Assembly: GCA_018262735.1 (NCBI GenBank)
Contig: JADFDR010000004.1
Location: 1 to 36,680 of the forward strand
DNA from: Geobacter sp.
Lineage (GTDB): Bacteria > Myxococcota_A > UBA9160 > JADFDR01
Length of the DNA: 36,680 nucleotides
Direction of reading: 5' to 3'
Below the pieces are notes generated by a model. It was given only the letters and a program-made list of their open reading frames with translations. It was not told the origin of the DNA and did no database searches. Positions 10,529 to 19,786 of this stretch are shown here, one piece after another. Every line of letters starts with the position of its first letter. Position 1 is the stretch's first letter. A program made the translations under genes and the position numbers.

Positions 10529-11415
10529 TGCGCACTCCCTTCCAGCGAAGGAGGATTCTCGTCACTCCGCAAAACAAGACCTTCATTCAGCGAGCCCGGA
10601 CGATAACCGCGGCGGTCGATCACGACTTCGCGAAAACCGAGCGGTTCGATTTGTTCGACAATTTTTTGTGTCATCCGCAAATCGAGCGCCAGCTCTAGCT
10701 CGTCTGCCGCGATTTCGATACGCGCAAAATCGCCGTGATGGCGCAAACGAAACTCACGAAAACCGAGCGCACGCAAACGCTGCTCGCCTTCTTCAATCTG
10801 TTCGAGACGCAATTTTGTAACGGATGTGCCGTACGGCAAACGCGAGGCAAGGCAAGGCGAAGCCGGCAAATCTGCCGTCGGAAGCCCGGCGCGACGCGAA
10901 AGAAATCGAATCTCGGCTTTCGAAAGATTTGCGTCGAGCAACGGCGCAAGTACGCCTCGCTCGCGCGCGGCACGATGCCCCGGTCGAAAATCCCGCGTAT
11001 CGTCGGCGTTGATGCCATACGCAATCGCCGAAAATTCGCGTTCTTCGCGTAACTGCTGCAACACGGAAAACAACTCGGACTTGCAGTGATAGCAGCGATC
11101 CATTTCGTTTTGCACATACGCCGCGTTCTGCATCTCGCGCGTATCCACATACTCGTGGGCAAATCCAAACTCACGCACGATACGCTCGGCCATTTCGCGT
11201 TGCACATGCGGATACGACGGCGAAAGAGCAGTGAGCGCAAGCGCGTTGGCACCAAGCGCACGGTGCGCTTGAAGCGCAAGATACGCCGAATCGACACCCC
11301 CCGAATACGCCACGATCAAACGGTCGGCATCTTGCAAAATTTGCGTGAGTACATGTTCTTTTTGAAGCGCTTCGGAGGCAAAATCCGATTGCACGGCATA
11401 GGAAGTTTGGGACAT
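10525..11415 (-). CDS. larE: LarE-like ATP-dependent sulfur transferase
   Basis: PP-loop LIVAYSGGVDSAYLALQAH, CYHCKSELF, LPASPCLASRLPYGT; likely start MSQTSYAVQ at 11415, shorter than the 403-aa ORF; overlaps the next gene by 4 bp. Confidence 0.9.
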   Translation of the reverse strand: MSQTSYAVQSDFASEALQKEHVLTQILQDADRLIVAYSGGVDSAYLALQAHRALGANALALTALSPSYPHVQREMAERIVREFGFAHEYVDTREMQNAAYVQNEMDRCYHCKSELFSVLQQLREEREFSAIAYGINADDTRDFRPGHRAARERGVLAPLLDANLSKAEIRFLSRRAGLPTADLPASPCLASRLPYGTSVTKLRLEQIEEGEQRLRALGFREFRLRHHGDFARIEIAADELELALDLRMTQKIVEQIEPLGFREVVIDRRGYRPGSLNEGLVLRSDENPPSLEGSAQ

Positions 11416-11510
11416 GGAAGCGAGGGTACGAACTCGCTGCAAACAGGTCAAGCAAGCCACGGCAAGACACAATCCAAGCGTTATGCTCTGAAAAAATCGA
11501 GGGAGAGAAA

Positions 11511-12599
11511 ATGAACAAGATGCGCGTGGGCCTGCTCTACGGTGGCCGTTCGGTTGAACACGAAGTGTCGATCGTCTCGGCGACTTCGATCCGCAAGGCG
11601 CTCGATCCCAACCGCTTCGAAGTGATTCCGCTCGGCGTCGATCACAAAGGTTGTTTCCACTTGGGCGATCCAACGGCATCGCTGCAAGACGGCCTGCGCG
11701 GCCCTGAAGTTTGGATCCTCCCCGTTCCGGGTTCACCGACGCTGTTCTGTCCCTCCGACGGACGCAAACTCGATCTGGATCTTTTCTTTCCGATCATTCA
11801 CGGCACGGGCGGCGAAGATGGCATCTTGCAGGGATTGCTCGAACTTTCCGGTGTACCCTACGTCGGCTCGGGCGTTCTGTCTTCCTCCGTCCAAATGGAC
11901 AAAGACATAACGAAGCGCTTGCTCGAAAAAGGTGGCATCCCCGTCGTTCCCTGGCTCACGCTCACGCGACACGAAATCGTGTCACTCGATGCACATCGCG
12001 CAGAATTCGAGACGCGCGTCGCAAACGAGCTTGGGTTTCCTGTTTTCGTCAAACCCGCTTCCCTCGGCTCGTCGGTGGGAATCACGAAAGTCAAACAAAA
12101 GGCCGATCTTCTGCCGGCCCTGCAAGCTGCCGCAAAGCTCGATACCAAGGTCTTGATCGAGCGAGGCATCGATGCGCGCGAGATCGAAGTCGCTGTGCTC
12201 GGCAATCATGCGCCCAAAGCGTCGATTCCCGGCGAGATTCGTCCGAAGAGCGAGTTTTACGATTACGCCGCCAAGTACCAAGACGATTCGACGGAACTGC
12301 TCGTCCCCGCACCTCTTTCTCCGTCGGAAACCGAAGCCGTAAAGCAGCTTGCCCTGCAAACCTTCTCGCTCGTCGATGCAAGTGGCTTTGCACGTGTCGA
12401 TTTTTTTCTCGAACGGCAAACCGGAAAATTCTTTTTGAACGAAATCAACAGCCTGCCTGGTTTTACGTCGGTATCGATGTTTCCGCGGCTCTGGGAAGCG
12501 AGCGGCGTGGCTTATCCGGCGCTACTCGAAACGCTAATCGAACTCGCACTCGAAAAACATGCCGAGCAACGAGATCTCAACCGAAACTATTTGGTGTAA
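11511..12599 (+). CDS. ddl: D-alanine--D-alanine ligase
   Basis: 362 aa; MRVGLLYGGRSVEHEVSIVSA, FPIIHGTGGEDGILQGLLEL, FVKPASLGSSVGITKV, NEINSLPGFTSVSMFP. Confidence 0.97.
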   Translation: MNKMRVGLLYGGRSVEHEVSIVSATSIRKALDPNRFEVIPLGVDHKGCFHLGDPTASLQDGLRGPEVWILPVPGSPTLFCPSDGRKLDLDLFFPIIHGTGGEDGILQGLLELSGVPYVGSGVLSSSVQMDKDITKRLLEKGGIPVVPWLTLTRHEIVSLDAHRAEFETRVANELGFPVFVKPASLGSSVGITKVKQKADLLPALQAAAKLDTKVLIERGIDAREIEVAVLGNHAPKASIPGEIRPKSEFYDYAAKYQDDSTELLVPAPLSPSETEAVKQLALQTFSLVDASGFARVDFFLERQTGKFFLNEINSLPGFTSVSMFPRLWEASGVAYPALLETLIELALEKHAEQRDLNRNYLV

Positions 12600-14239
12600 A
12601 ACTTCAACACGTCGGGCTCGATGATATCTTCGGAGTCTTCGGGTTCCGTCGCTGCGTGATCCAGCGCGGGCAAACTCGGCTTTTCACAACCGCGCGGATC
12701 CTCGCCATCCGGACCGCGCATCTTCGCACGCTCGTGATCGTCGAGCACATAGCCAAGCGCAAGCAACTGGCCGCGCATGAGCGTATCGACTTCGTTCTTG
12801 GTCGCGGCAAATCCCGTGTCCGGCAGCGCAAAGAAACCAATCAAACGCTCCGTCAAATTTTCGCGTAAGCGAGAAGCACGACGTGCAAGATTTTGTTTCT
12901 CGCCACGATCCTTGGCGATGTCGTAAAGTTCGGTTCGTCCGTGGAAACACATGGGAACGATCAATCGATGTTCGTCGTAGGTCGTTGCGATCAACGGATC
13001 CGGCTTTGCGCGATCGCTTCCCCAGGTACGATCGAGATACGCAAAGCCCGGGCGATTGAGAAACTCCGCCGGAGGCGTCTCGCCGCGTGCCGTCGCATAG
13101 ATCAACGGCAAAAGCGATTTTCCTTGTGCACCCGGAATCGACGGCAGCCCCAGCATGTCGAGAATCGTGGGCCAGATATCCACATTCTGCACCCATTCGT
13201 CGATGACGAGACTCTCCTTCAAGCGAAACGGCAGAGCAATCACGAAGGGCGTCTCTGTCACTTCGTGGTAAAGATTGCGTGCATGCCCCTCGGTGCCATG
13301 TTCCATAAACGCTTCGCCGTGATCCGCCGCAAAGACAACGACGGTGTTCTTCGACAGCCCGCGCTTGTCGAGCTCGTAAAGAAACATGCCGATATTTTTG
13401 TCTACCCAAGAAATCGAATTGTCGTAGTAATCCGAAAAAGTAACACCGAAATCGGAAGTGTCGTCAAACACATATTGGTGTACATCCATGTAATGCAGGT
13501 AGAGAAAGAACGGCTTATCCTTCCCGGCATCATTCAAAAATTCGATCGCCGATTCGGTCACCGACTGATCCGAACCACTGAGCTTGTAGGAAGAAATGGT
13601 GCGCTTTTCAATTTTTTCCGGCGTCCAGGATGCAATCGGATTTTGGTATTGATCGAAACCTTGGGAAAACCCGAAATTGGGAGCGACCCAGCCGTTGCGG
13701 TACAAACCGACGGTGCGATAGCCCGCATCTTTGAAAATCTCCGCCGGAAGTTTGAGCTCTTCGGGGAGTCCGTCCGAAAATCGTGTTACACCGTTCAGGT
13801 TCGGATACGTCGCTGTCCAGATCGACGCCATGGAGGACTTGGTCCAGCTCGATTGAGAGAGGTTGTGCCGAAACAAAATCCCAACACTCGCTGCGTCGGT
13901 AAGGTAGCGACTCGTAAGACGTTCGTAGCCGTAGGTACTCAAGCGATCCGCACGCAGTGTATCGACGAGCACAAAGACCACATTCACTTTGCGTTCGCGC
14001 AAGGACGCGAGATCCTCGATGCTGCCTCGTGATCGCGCGGGGATGTGGATTTGCACCACTTGACTTAGCGCTAACAAAATCACCAACGCTGCAATCAGAA
14101 AAAAATAGGTTTTCGGCGATCGAAAAATCCGCTGTATCACTTGGAATGGACCTCGCTTGGGTTGCACACGCGCAGCACCGACGGATCCGACCTGCAGCGC
14201 TCGCTTCAAAATGTTCTGTCTTGGGCACCTTAGCGGCAA
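12587..14239 (-). CDS. Membrane-anchored sulfatase / alkaline phosphatase-superfamily protein
   Basis: 550 aa; N-terminal TM, VNVVFVLVDTLRADRLSTYGYER, FAADHGEAFMEHG; its end overlaps ddl by 13 bp convergently. Confidence 0.88.
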   Translation of the reverse strand: MPLRCPRQNILKRALQVGSVGAARVQPKRGPFQVIQRIFRSPKTYFFLIAALVILLALSQVVQIHIPARSRGSIEDLASLRERKVNVVFVLVDTLRADRLSTYGYERLTSRYLTDAASVGILFRHNLSQSSWTKSSMASIWTATYPNLNGVTRFSDGLPEELKLPAEIFKDAGYRTVGLYRNGWVAPNFGFSQGFDQYQNPIASWTPEKIEKRTISSYKLSGSDQSVTESAIEFLNDAGKDKPFFLYLHYMDVHQYVFDDTSDFGVTFSDYYDNSISWVDKNIGMFLYELDKRGLSKNTVVVFAADHGEAFMEHGTEGHARNLYHEVTETPFVIALPFRLKESLVIDEWVQNVDIWPTILDMLGLPSIPGAQGKSLLPLIYATARGETPPAEFLNRPGFAYLDRTWGSDRAKPDPLIATTYDEHRLIVPMCFHGRTELYDIAKDRGEKQNLARRASRLRENLTERLIGFFALPDTGFAATKNEVDTLMRGQLLALGYVLDDHERAKMRGPDGEDPRGCEKPSLPALDHAATEPEDSEDIIEPDVLKFYTK

Positions 14240-14407
14240 ACCCTAACACAAAATACAGCTCGATATTCTCGAACGCGCCGAGGTGCAAAATCGAAAGTGA
14301 ACCTTTGACGCAGCGCAGCGCGATTCTCGAGGAACGAACCCCTTACCCCGCCGAAAACCCGCCTCTATACTAGCGGCCTCTTGAGGTCTTGGAGGTTGTA
14401 AATCCAA

Positions 14408-16936
14408 ATGCTTTGCTCGCGCAAGAACCACCCCAATCGATCGCTACCGCACCACGCACCTGCCCAAATCGAAAGCTTGCGGACGCAACACTTACGGCGA
14501 CGCTGCGATACCGACAGCACAGCACAAAGACGAAACTCCTCTCTCTTTTCTTTCTTGTTTGCAGCCCTCTTTCTCGTTGCGTGCGGGCAGGACGTTGCGT
14601 CGCAACTCGAAACTGTGTCAGCCCTGCAGAACGATGGCAAATTTCAAGAATCCATCGAACCCTTACGCGAAATTTTGAAGTCGGTCCCCGACCAGCCCGA
14701 AGCGAACCACCTGCTTGGCGTCGCTCTGATTCAGACACGCCAACCCGGCCTTGCCGTTTGGCCTCTCGAAAAAGCCTTGCTCGATCCACAACACACAGTC
14801 GTGTCTGGCAATGCCCTTGCCAGCGTTTATCTTGGAACGCAAAACTTCAACGAAGCACTACGCGTCGTTGATCTGGTGCTCGAAAAAGATCCCAAAAATG
14901 TGTTGGCGCTCTTTACTCGCGCACAAACCAACTTTCTCGCAACGCGTTATAGCGATGCACTCTCCGACGCCGATCGCGTGCTCGAACTGGTTCCCAATCA
15001 TTACGCAGCGCATCTCGCAAAAGGCGAAGCTCTTCTCGCTCTGAACCGAATGCCCGAGGCAGAAGCGGCCTTCCAGAAAGCCCGCGACCTCAGCAAAACT
15101 TACCCGGCACCGAACCCCGCGCTCGGCTGGATCGAACTCGCCAAATTCTACGACCGCAGCAAAAACGAAACCGCCCTCCGACGCGAAGCCGAAGCCATGC
15201 TCGTGGCTTATCCGTCGGAAATTACCATACTCGTTTTTGTGTCAGAGTATTTTGATCGAACGCAGCGCACCGACGAAATGAACCGGCTCTGGGAAGCAGC
15301 CATCCAACGGAAACCGGATCAAGCGTCGCTGCGCTTGGCGTATGCCAAACGCCTGCAACAACAGAACAAATTCGACGAGGCGCAAACCGTGTTCACCGAA
15401 GCGGCCAACAAAATCAATTCTGCAGAAACCTGGTTTCGCCTTGCCGAATTCCACAAGATACGCGGGCAAGGCACGCTTGCGACTCAAGCTATGAGTCGCG
15501 GTGAGGAACTCTCCCCGACCAAGTCCCCCGAACTTTTTTTCGAACAAGCAGACATCTACATCGATGCACGCGATTTCAAAAACGCGCGCGCAACCATTCA
15601 AAAAATCGACTCTCCCATGTATCGCAATCTGCTCGAGGGACGCATTCTCCTTCTCGAGGGAAACCCACAGGCGGCGCTCGACAAGCTCGACGCAGGAATC
15701 CGCGAGTGGCCAAACAACGCTGTAGTGCGCTTCCTTGCCGGAAAAGCAGCTTTTGAACTTGGCCAGTACGAGCGTGCTGCGTCGGAACTGCGTGAATCGT
15801 ATCGTTCCGAACCGGGCAAAACAGACGCCGCCGCCGTACTCGCAGAATTGTATTTTTTCCAAGGCGAATACAAGACCGCGATCGAATTCGCGAACTACCA
15901 CCTCAAAAATCGCGACCTGCGAAACCCCAGTCGCAAAGATCAGGATGCCATCTGGATTTTGGTACGCGCTTTCGCAGCCCTTGGAGGCATCGAACAGGCC
16001 GAGACCATCCTGAAAGAGAATGAGGCGCATTTCACGGATCCGATCCGGATCACACTCGAAAAGGTCAACCTCGCCAAGTTGAAAGCCCAAAACGCAGGTG
16101 AGTCACCGTCGAAAGCCGCAATCCGCATCCTCGAAGGTACGAAATCCGAACTTCTCTCCGTGGAAGAAGAACCGCTACTCGCTGCTTACATCGACAACCT
16201 CTTGCTCACGGGGCAAGGAGATCTTGCGCTTCAAAAAATAAATCGCGCCATTGCAGCACGCCCGGATTCAAGCGCGTTGTACGATCTGCAAGGACGCGCT
16301 CTTGGCAATTTGAACCAACTTGATGCAGCGCAAGCCGCGCTCGAAAAAGCGACTGCACTCGACAAAAAATTTGCTCGCCCTCTCGAAGGACTCGGCGCCC
16401 TCGCCATCCAGCGCGGTCAGTACGATCGCGCACTCGAATTTTTCAAGAAGGCCGCGGAGATCGATCCTCAACACGCAGACTATCTGTATCGCCAAGCGCA
16501 GATTTATCTGCTCAAAAACGAACGTGAAAAAGCAGTGACACTTTTGCGTGATGTCGTTCGACGCGATTTCGTGCATGCTGCGGCGCGCAACGATCTCGCC
16601 TGGCTGCTTGCCGATTCCGGAAAAGAACTCGACTCCGCGCTTCAGCTCGCAAAAGAATCCGTCCACCTCGATCCGACTCCGGAAGCGCTCGACACCCTCG
16701 GTTGGGCATACTTCAAAGCCGGCGATCACGCGAATGCCGAAAAGGCCTACCGCAGCGCACTGAAACTCGCACCACAGATGACATCAACCCACTATCGACT
16801 CGGGCTCACACTGATGGAACTGGGTCAAAAAAGTTTGGCACTCGCTGAATTTCGTCTGGCTCTTGCAGGTGGCAGTTTCCCGGAAGCACCGCAAGCCAAA
16901 GCCTTGATCGCAACCCTCGAGAAAGAAAATCCCTAG
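14408..16936 (+). CDS. Large TPR-repeat lipoprotein (PEP-CTERM PrsT-like)
   Basis: 842 aa; hydrophobic signal with lipobox FLVAC, then ~20 TPRs. The first ~40 residues are unusual, so the true start may be a downstream TTG. Confidence 0.82.
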   Translation: MLCSRKNHPNRSLPHHAPAQIESLRTQHLRRRCDTDSTAQRRNSSLFSFLFAALFLVACGQDVASQLETVSALQNDGKFQESIEPLREILKSVPDQPEANHLLGVALIQTRQPGLAVWPLEKALLDPQHTVVSGNALASVYLGTQNFNEALRVVDLVLEKDPKNVLALFTRAQTNFLATRYSDALSDADRVLELVPNHYAAHLAKGEALLALNRMPEAEAAFQKARDLSKTYPAPNPALGWIELAKFYDRSKNETALRREAEAMLVAYPSEITILVFVSEYFDRTQRTDEMNRLWEAAIQRKPDQASLRLAYAKRLQQQNKFDEAQTVFTEAANKINSAETWFRLAEFHKIRGQGTLATQAMSRGEELSPTKSPELFFEQADIYIDARDFKNARATIQKIDSPMYRNLLEGRILLLEGNPQAALDKLDAGIREWPNNAVVRFLAGKAAFELGQYERAASELRESYRSEPGKTDAAAVLAELYFFQGEYKTAIEFANYHLKNRDLRNPSRKDQDAIWILVRAFAALGGIEQAETILKENEAHFTDPIRITLEKVNLAKLKAQNAGESPSKAAIRILEGTKSELLSVEEEPLLAAYIDNLLLTGQGDLALQKINRAIAARPDSSALYDLQGRALGNLNQLDAAQAALEKATALDKKFARPLEGLGALAIQRGQYDRALEFFKKAAEIDPQHADYLYRQAQIYLLKNEREKAVTLLRDVVRRDFVHAAARNDLAWLLADSGKELDSALQLAKESVHLDPTPEALDTLGWAYFKAGDHANAEKAYRSALKLAPQMTSTHYRLGLTLMELGQKSLALAEFRLALAGGSFPEAPQAKALIATLEKENP

Positions 16937-16944
16937 GAGACTCC

Positions 16945-19404
16945 ATGCCGCAAGCGCGTTCTTGTTTCGCTCTTATTTTTCTTTTTTGTGTCACTTTGTT
17001 TGCGGGATGTCTATCCAGCGAACAAAAATTCGCAACACATATGCATCGCGCCGAAAAATATTCTGCAGCGAGGAAACACGAAGAAGCGTATATCGAGCTC
17101 AGAAACGCGCTCAAACTCAAGCCTTCCGACTCGCAAGTCAATTTTGAACTCGCCAAAAACTTGCAGATGCGAGGACACGCACCCGATGCCATTTTCTATT
17201 ACCAAGAAGCGCGACGCCTCGATCCCGCAAATGAAGAAGTAGCTCTCTCCTTCGCAGGGCTCTTGCTCGGCTCCGATCTCGCGCAAGCCGACAAAATCGT
17301 CGATGAAGTTCTCGCTGCCAATCCCAAGAATGCACTTGCACATGTACGCAAATCCGAAATCGCGCTCGTACGCTCCGACCTCGCCGAAGCGTTGCGCTGG
17401 GCAAATTCGGCCATCGAAGCGGCACCGCTCGATGCGATGAATCACCTCCAACTCGGCCGTGTTCATCGCGCGCGAATTCGCAAAGCACAGCTCGCGCAAG
17501 AGCCGACCGATCCGACGATCTTTGCTGCTGCCGAGTCCGCATTCAAACGAACCTTGGAAATCAATCCCGATCTCTGGAACGCCACCTTCGAACTTGCACG
17601 CGTGTACGCAAGCTGGGGAGGGCATCAAAGCGAAGCAAAAGATGCATTTCGCAATGCCTTCACCTTGGCCTCCGAAAAGGACGAACCCGGTGTGCAGCAA
17701 GTCAGTCTCGAAGCCCTCTCCTACGCCATGCGTATCCAAGATGAGGACTTCGAACGCTGGGTTCTCGAAAAAACCATCGAGACCATGCCGGAAAATCTCA
17801 CGGTGTGGCTCCGCTATGCAGCTTTTGAAGCGCAGCACGGACGATCCGGAGAACAAGTGTTGCGCCGATTGCTCGATCAGCAGCCCGACAACGTTGCAGC
17901 GCATGTGATCTACGCAAAATATTTGCAAGACAACAAACGAGTGGAAGAAGCCATTCGCCATCTCGACGAGACGGCCAAGTCCGTCGAAAATCCGGAACCT
18001 GTTCTCGGCGCATTGGTCGATTTGTATGTCCGACAGGAACAGATCGACGAAGCACGCGTCGTTTTGGACAAGATGATCAAGAAATATCCTTCGCATGCAC
18101 GAACGCGACTTGCGCGCGCCGAAGTGCTCTCTGCGGAACACAAATATGTGGAAGCGCGCGACTTGCTCAAAGATGCATCCATCGAACTCGACGATGCCAA
18201 CGCTTGGCGCCTACTCGCACTCGCAGAATACAACTTGCGAAATTTTCCCGATGCGCTCAAAGCCATCGACAAAGCCGCCGAATTGTCCAAACCGCCAACA
18301 GCCACGATCCTGCGTTTGAAATCGCAAATCTTGCATGCCTCCCAGGACTGGACAGGCACTCTCGAAGCCTTGCGCGAGCTTTCCCTCGCGCAGCGCAACC
18401 TAGATCCTGCAGACCTTTTGCGTTTCGCGCAGGCCTTGTTTGAACTTGGCAAGAACGACCAAGGCAAGCAGGTGCTCGAATCTCTACTCCGGGACGATGC
18501 TATTTCCGCTGCTGCTGCAGTCGAATACGCCGAACGCTTCGGCAAAGAGGATCCCAAGAAGGCACGCACGCTGCTCGAAAAGGCTGCTGCACGCTCCCCC
18601 GGAAACGCACGCTTGCTTTCTCAACTGGTTCAACTTGATTTGGCAGAGGGAAAAAAGAACGCCGCCATCAAACGATTACGCGATTCTGTGTCTGTCCAGA
18701 AAGACACGGACGCTTCGACCTACCTCTTGCTCGGGCGCTTGTTGGCATCGGAAAACGCGTTCGAGGAAGCGCAAACCTATGCAGCCAAGGCTTTTGCGCG
18801 CGACCCGAATGAATCCGGCGTTACCAAGTTTTTACTCGAACTCTATTTCTATCTCAAAAAATCCAAGGAAGTGATTCCTCTTTTTGAAGCAGCCGAAAAG
18901 GCAGGCAAACTCTCTCTCGCAAACCAGCACTTATTGACACAAATTTGGATCGGAAACGACGAACCTCAAAAAGCGGAAACCTTGCTCGAAAAAATTCTCG
19001 AACAAAACCCCAACTATGCTCCGGCCAAAAACGATCTCGCTTACCTGCTGGCGGATCGCAATGAGGATCTCGAACGCGCGCTCAAGCTCGCCGAAAGTGC
19101 GCGTCGAGAACTCGCCAACAACCCTGACTCCGCCGACACGCTTGGCCTCGTTTATCTGCGCAAGGGATTGCATTCTGCTGCACTGCAACAATTTCGAACT
19201 GCGCTTGATCTTGCCAAAGACAAGAAATCGGAAAACCCCACTTATTATCTTCACCTGGGGCAAGCGTTACGCGGCAGCGGCGACGAACGCGGCGCGGCTC
19301 AAGCTTTCGAGAAAGCACTCGGCATGGGCCAAGATTTCCCCGGAGCCGATACAGCCCGACGCGAGCTCGAAGCCGCAAAAGCAAAAACGAATTCTGCCGA
19401 ATGA
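16945..19404 (+). CDS. Large TPR-repeat lipoprotein, tandem paralogue
   Basis: 819 aa; signal with lipobox LFAGC, multiple TPRs; C-terminus resembles the preceding gene (NDLAxLLAD...L..AxxLA.....PxxxDTLGxxY). Confidence 0.88.
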   Translation: MPQARSCFALIFLFCVTLFAGCLSSEQKFATHMHRAEKYSAARKHEEAYIELRNALKLKPSDSQVNFELAKNLQMRGHAPDAIFYYQEARRLDPANEEVALSFAGLLLGSDLAQADKIVDEVLAANPKNALAHVRKSEIALVRSDLAEALRWANSAIEAAPLDAMNHLQLGRVHRARIRKAQLAQEPTDPTIFAAAESAFKRTLEINPDLWNATFELARVYASWGGHQSEAKDAFRNAFTLASEKDEPGVQQVSLEALSYAMRIQDEDFERWVLEKTIETMPENLTVWLRYAAFEAQHGRSGEQVLRRLLDQQPDNVAAHVIYAKYLQDNKRVEEAIRHLDETAKSVENPEPVLGALVDLYVRQEQIDEARVVLDKMIKKYPSHARTRLARAEVLSAEHKYVEARDLLKDASIELDDANAWRLLALAEYNLRNFPDALKAIDKAAELSKPPTATILRLKSQILHASQDWTGTLEALRELSLAQRNLDPADLLRFAQALFELGKNDQGKQVLESLLRDDAISAAAAVEYAERFGKEDPKKARTLLEKAAARSPGNARLLSQLVQLDLAEGKKNAAIKRLRDSVSVQKDTDASTYLLLGRLLASENAFEEAQTYAAKAFARDPNESGVTKFLLELYFYLKKSKEVIPLFEAAEKAGKLSLANQHLLTQIWIGNDEPQKAETLLEKILEQNPNYAPAKNDLAYLLADRNEDLERALKLAESARRELANNPDSADTLGLVYLRKGLHSAALQQFRTALDLAKDKKSENPTYYLHLGQALRGSGDERGAAQAFEKALGMGQDFPGADTARRELEAAKAKTNSAE

Positions 19405-19450
19405 TGCAGCGCTCTCGGTCTCGCAACGCGCGCAACACTATCTTGCGTAA

Positions 19451-19735
19451 TTAGTCACGTTTGAAAAAATCGAAGAATGTCTTGAGTCCGGTCGATTCCT
19501 TGCCGGCGAGCATCTCGAGTTCGCCCGCGTCGAGCCATACGCCACCACATTCTTGGCACACGTCAATTTCGACGGCCTCATGGAGCTTGGTCTCGAGATC
19601 CGAACCGCATTTCGGGCATTTCATGAAATGCAGCTCGCGCAACTCTTCGCGCTCTTGTTTCGTGCGCGTAATCTCTTCTTTTTGTTTGCGATGCCGTTCT
19701 TCCCGGGCAAAGTATTCATCTTCATTCGTCGCCAT
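19451..19735 (-). CDS. zf-TFIIB-type zinc-ribbon protein
   Basis: 94 aa; MKCPKCGSDLETKLHEAVEIDVCQECGGVWLDAGELEML. Confidence 0.9.
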   Translation of the reverse strand: MATNEDEYFAREERHRKQKEEITRTKQEREELRELHFMKCPKCGSDLETKLHEAVEIDVCQECGGVWLDAGELEMLAGKESTGLKTFFDFFKRD

Positions 19736-19786
19736 TCTGGTTCTCCCGTGTTGATCGTGCCGCGAGGGGCGCAGCTCTGCGCCGGC

